In this document: positions 25,184 to 25,776 of the stretch, in pieces
Layout of the letters: each line of letters begins with the position of its first letter
Numbering within the stretch: position 1 is the first letter of the stretch
IMG/VR virus record: IMGVR_UViG_3300012203_000008
Coordinates: 1 to 25,776 of that record
DNA length: 25,776 nt
Origin: a virus
Reading direction: 5' to 3' (one strand)
Made by a program: the position numbers and the translations under genes
Notes under the pieces: model-generated
Seen by the model: only the letters and a program-made list of their open reading frames with translations
Told to the model about the DNA's origin: nothing
Database searches by the model: none

Positions 25184-25776
25184 ATGCAAGCGTTCCACAA
25201 CGACCCAGCAGTAAAAGAATTCTACGTAGCCCGGCTGCAAGAACATCACAGGCTGGACCAGATAGTGCAGGGAACCGGGTACGAAGCCGGACGTGGCTGC
25301 AATGTAGGTTGCATACTGCACAAGTACGATCATTCTCTGTATCCTAAGGAACTGGGTCTGCCGGAGTGGTATGCCCGATTGTGCGATAGTATATTCGAAG
25401 GCCTGCCAAAAGAAAAAGCGCCGGACTTTGCTATGGCAACGTTGACAGAGGTGGGCGTGGGCGTAGATATTGAAAAAGTGCGCTGGCAACTGGCGATTGC
25501 TCGCCACCAAAAATCCTTGGAGCTGCTTAAGGATAATAAAGAGACCTACGCGACGCAGTGCCGAGCAGCCATACAAGGCGTAATAAATTACTGCCAAGCA
25601 CGGCTAGACGGTACAGCTGAGGAGTCGGCGGAGTCGGCGAGGTCGGCGGCGGAGTCGGCGGTGTGGTCGGCGGAGTCGGCGGCGTGGTCGGCGGAGTCGG
25701 CGGCGAGGTCGGCGGATTCGGCGGCGAGGTCGGCGGCGTGGTCGGCGGAGTCGGCGGTGTGGTCGGCGAGGTCGGC
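25184..25776 (+). CDS. Cys/His domain protein with long Ser-Ala repeat tail (open at right edge)
   Basis: The ATG at 25184 has AAGGAG 7 bases upstream; 197 codons are present and the frame is open at the right edge. Residues 1-145 include MQAFHNDPAVKEFYVARLQE, then GYEAGRGCNVGCILHKYDHS, where C39, C43, H46 and H50 may bind a metal, and LGLPEWYARLCDSIFEGLP. I recall a family of hypothetical proteins in bacteria and phages with the same order (FHND, GKGCAVGC, YDHxxYExELGIPEWLARLED) and similar Ala/Ser/Trp-rich tails; no function is known to me. From residue 146 the tail is built of Ser-Ala units, mostly in seven-residue steps such as SAAWSAE. It should be a long helix. Confidence 0.75.
   Translation, partial: MQAFHNDPAVKEFYVARLQEHHRLDQIVQGTGYEAGRGCNVGCILHKYDHSLYPKELGLPEWYARLCDSIFEGLPKEKAPDFAMATLTEVGVGVDIEKVRWQLAIARHQKSLELLKDNKETYATQCRAAIQGVINYCQARLDGTAEESAESARSAAESAVWSAESAAWSAESAARSADSAARSAAWSAESAVWSARS
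25619..25776 (+). repeat. TCGGCG-based low-complexity repeat
   Basis: Fourteen complete Ser-Ala pairs, and a fifteenth cut by the edge, are all written TCG-GCG, separated by one or two codons (GAG, AGG, TGG, GCG, GTG, GAT). Longer units of 21 bases recur. The codon uniformity points to recent slippage expansion and contrasts with mixed codon use in the upstream half. Confidence 0.95.

Noticed and set aside
25127-25597. Minus-strand frame opposite the Cys/His repeat protein
   Set aside because: Antisense to a frame with a strong ribosome site and a recognised sequence pattern.

Overview
This window reads as part of the genome of a tailed phage of the short-tailed (podovirus-like) type. Nearly all of it (1 to about 22,880) is one tightly packed leftward cluster of packaging, head and tail genes. 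A short rightward cluster of small unknown genes (23,346 to the right edge) diverges from it across an AT-rich 465-base control region. The host is probably Gram-negative: the tail and ejection genes are P22-like, and several products carry Sec-type signals. I cannot name the host or a phage genus. The phage looks mosaic, with a capsid protein of the N4-gp56 type and tail hub proteins of the P22 gp4/gp10 type.

Packaging and small-gene block, read leftward from 22,880 to 16,097: a 68-residue unknown, terminase small subunit, a small protein, a protein with a duplicated cysteine motif, another small protein, and terminase large subunit. Next come a 46-residue membrane protein, a 64-residue unknown, two proteins with export signals (one fibre-like), a 63-residue unknown, a protein with seven perfect 18-base repeats, and a run of small genes including a HAD-type phosphatase.

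Head block, 16,096 to 9,074: portal, a 99-residue portal neighbour, scaffold-like protein, major capsid protein, a free-standing HNH homing endonuclease with its own extended -10 promoter, and five small virion-type proteins.

Tail and ejection block, 9,041 to 1: an unusual fusion of a SAM methyltransferase to a GT9-type (heptosyltransferase-like) glycosyltransferase, a small conserved phage protein, a gp4-like adaptor, a gp10-like tail hub, a 137-residue virion-type protein, and three ejection-type proteins. The third ejection gene runs off the left edge. Genes in this long cluster commonly overlap by 4 bases (ATGA or GTGA) or have Shine-Dalgarno sites inside the previous stop region, so the cluster looks like one or a few long late transcripts.

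The rightward block (210, 70, 142, 63 and perhaps 24 residues, then a protein open at the right edge) has no recognised functions and is probably early. It includes a protein with a lysine/alanine-rich, histone-like tail. The last gene has a Cys/His-containing N-terminal domain followed by a long Ser-Ala-rich repeat written almost only in TCG-GCG codons. No lysis cassette, integrase, tRNA gene, CRISPR array or replication gene is visible in the window.
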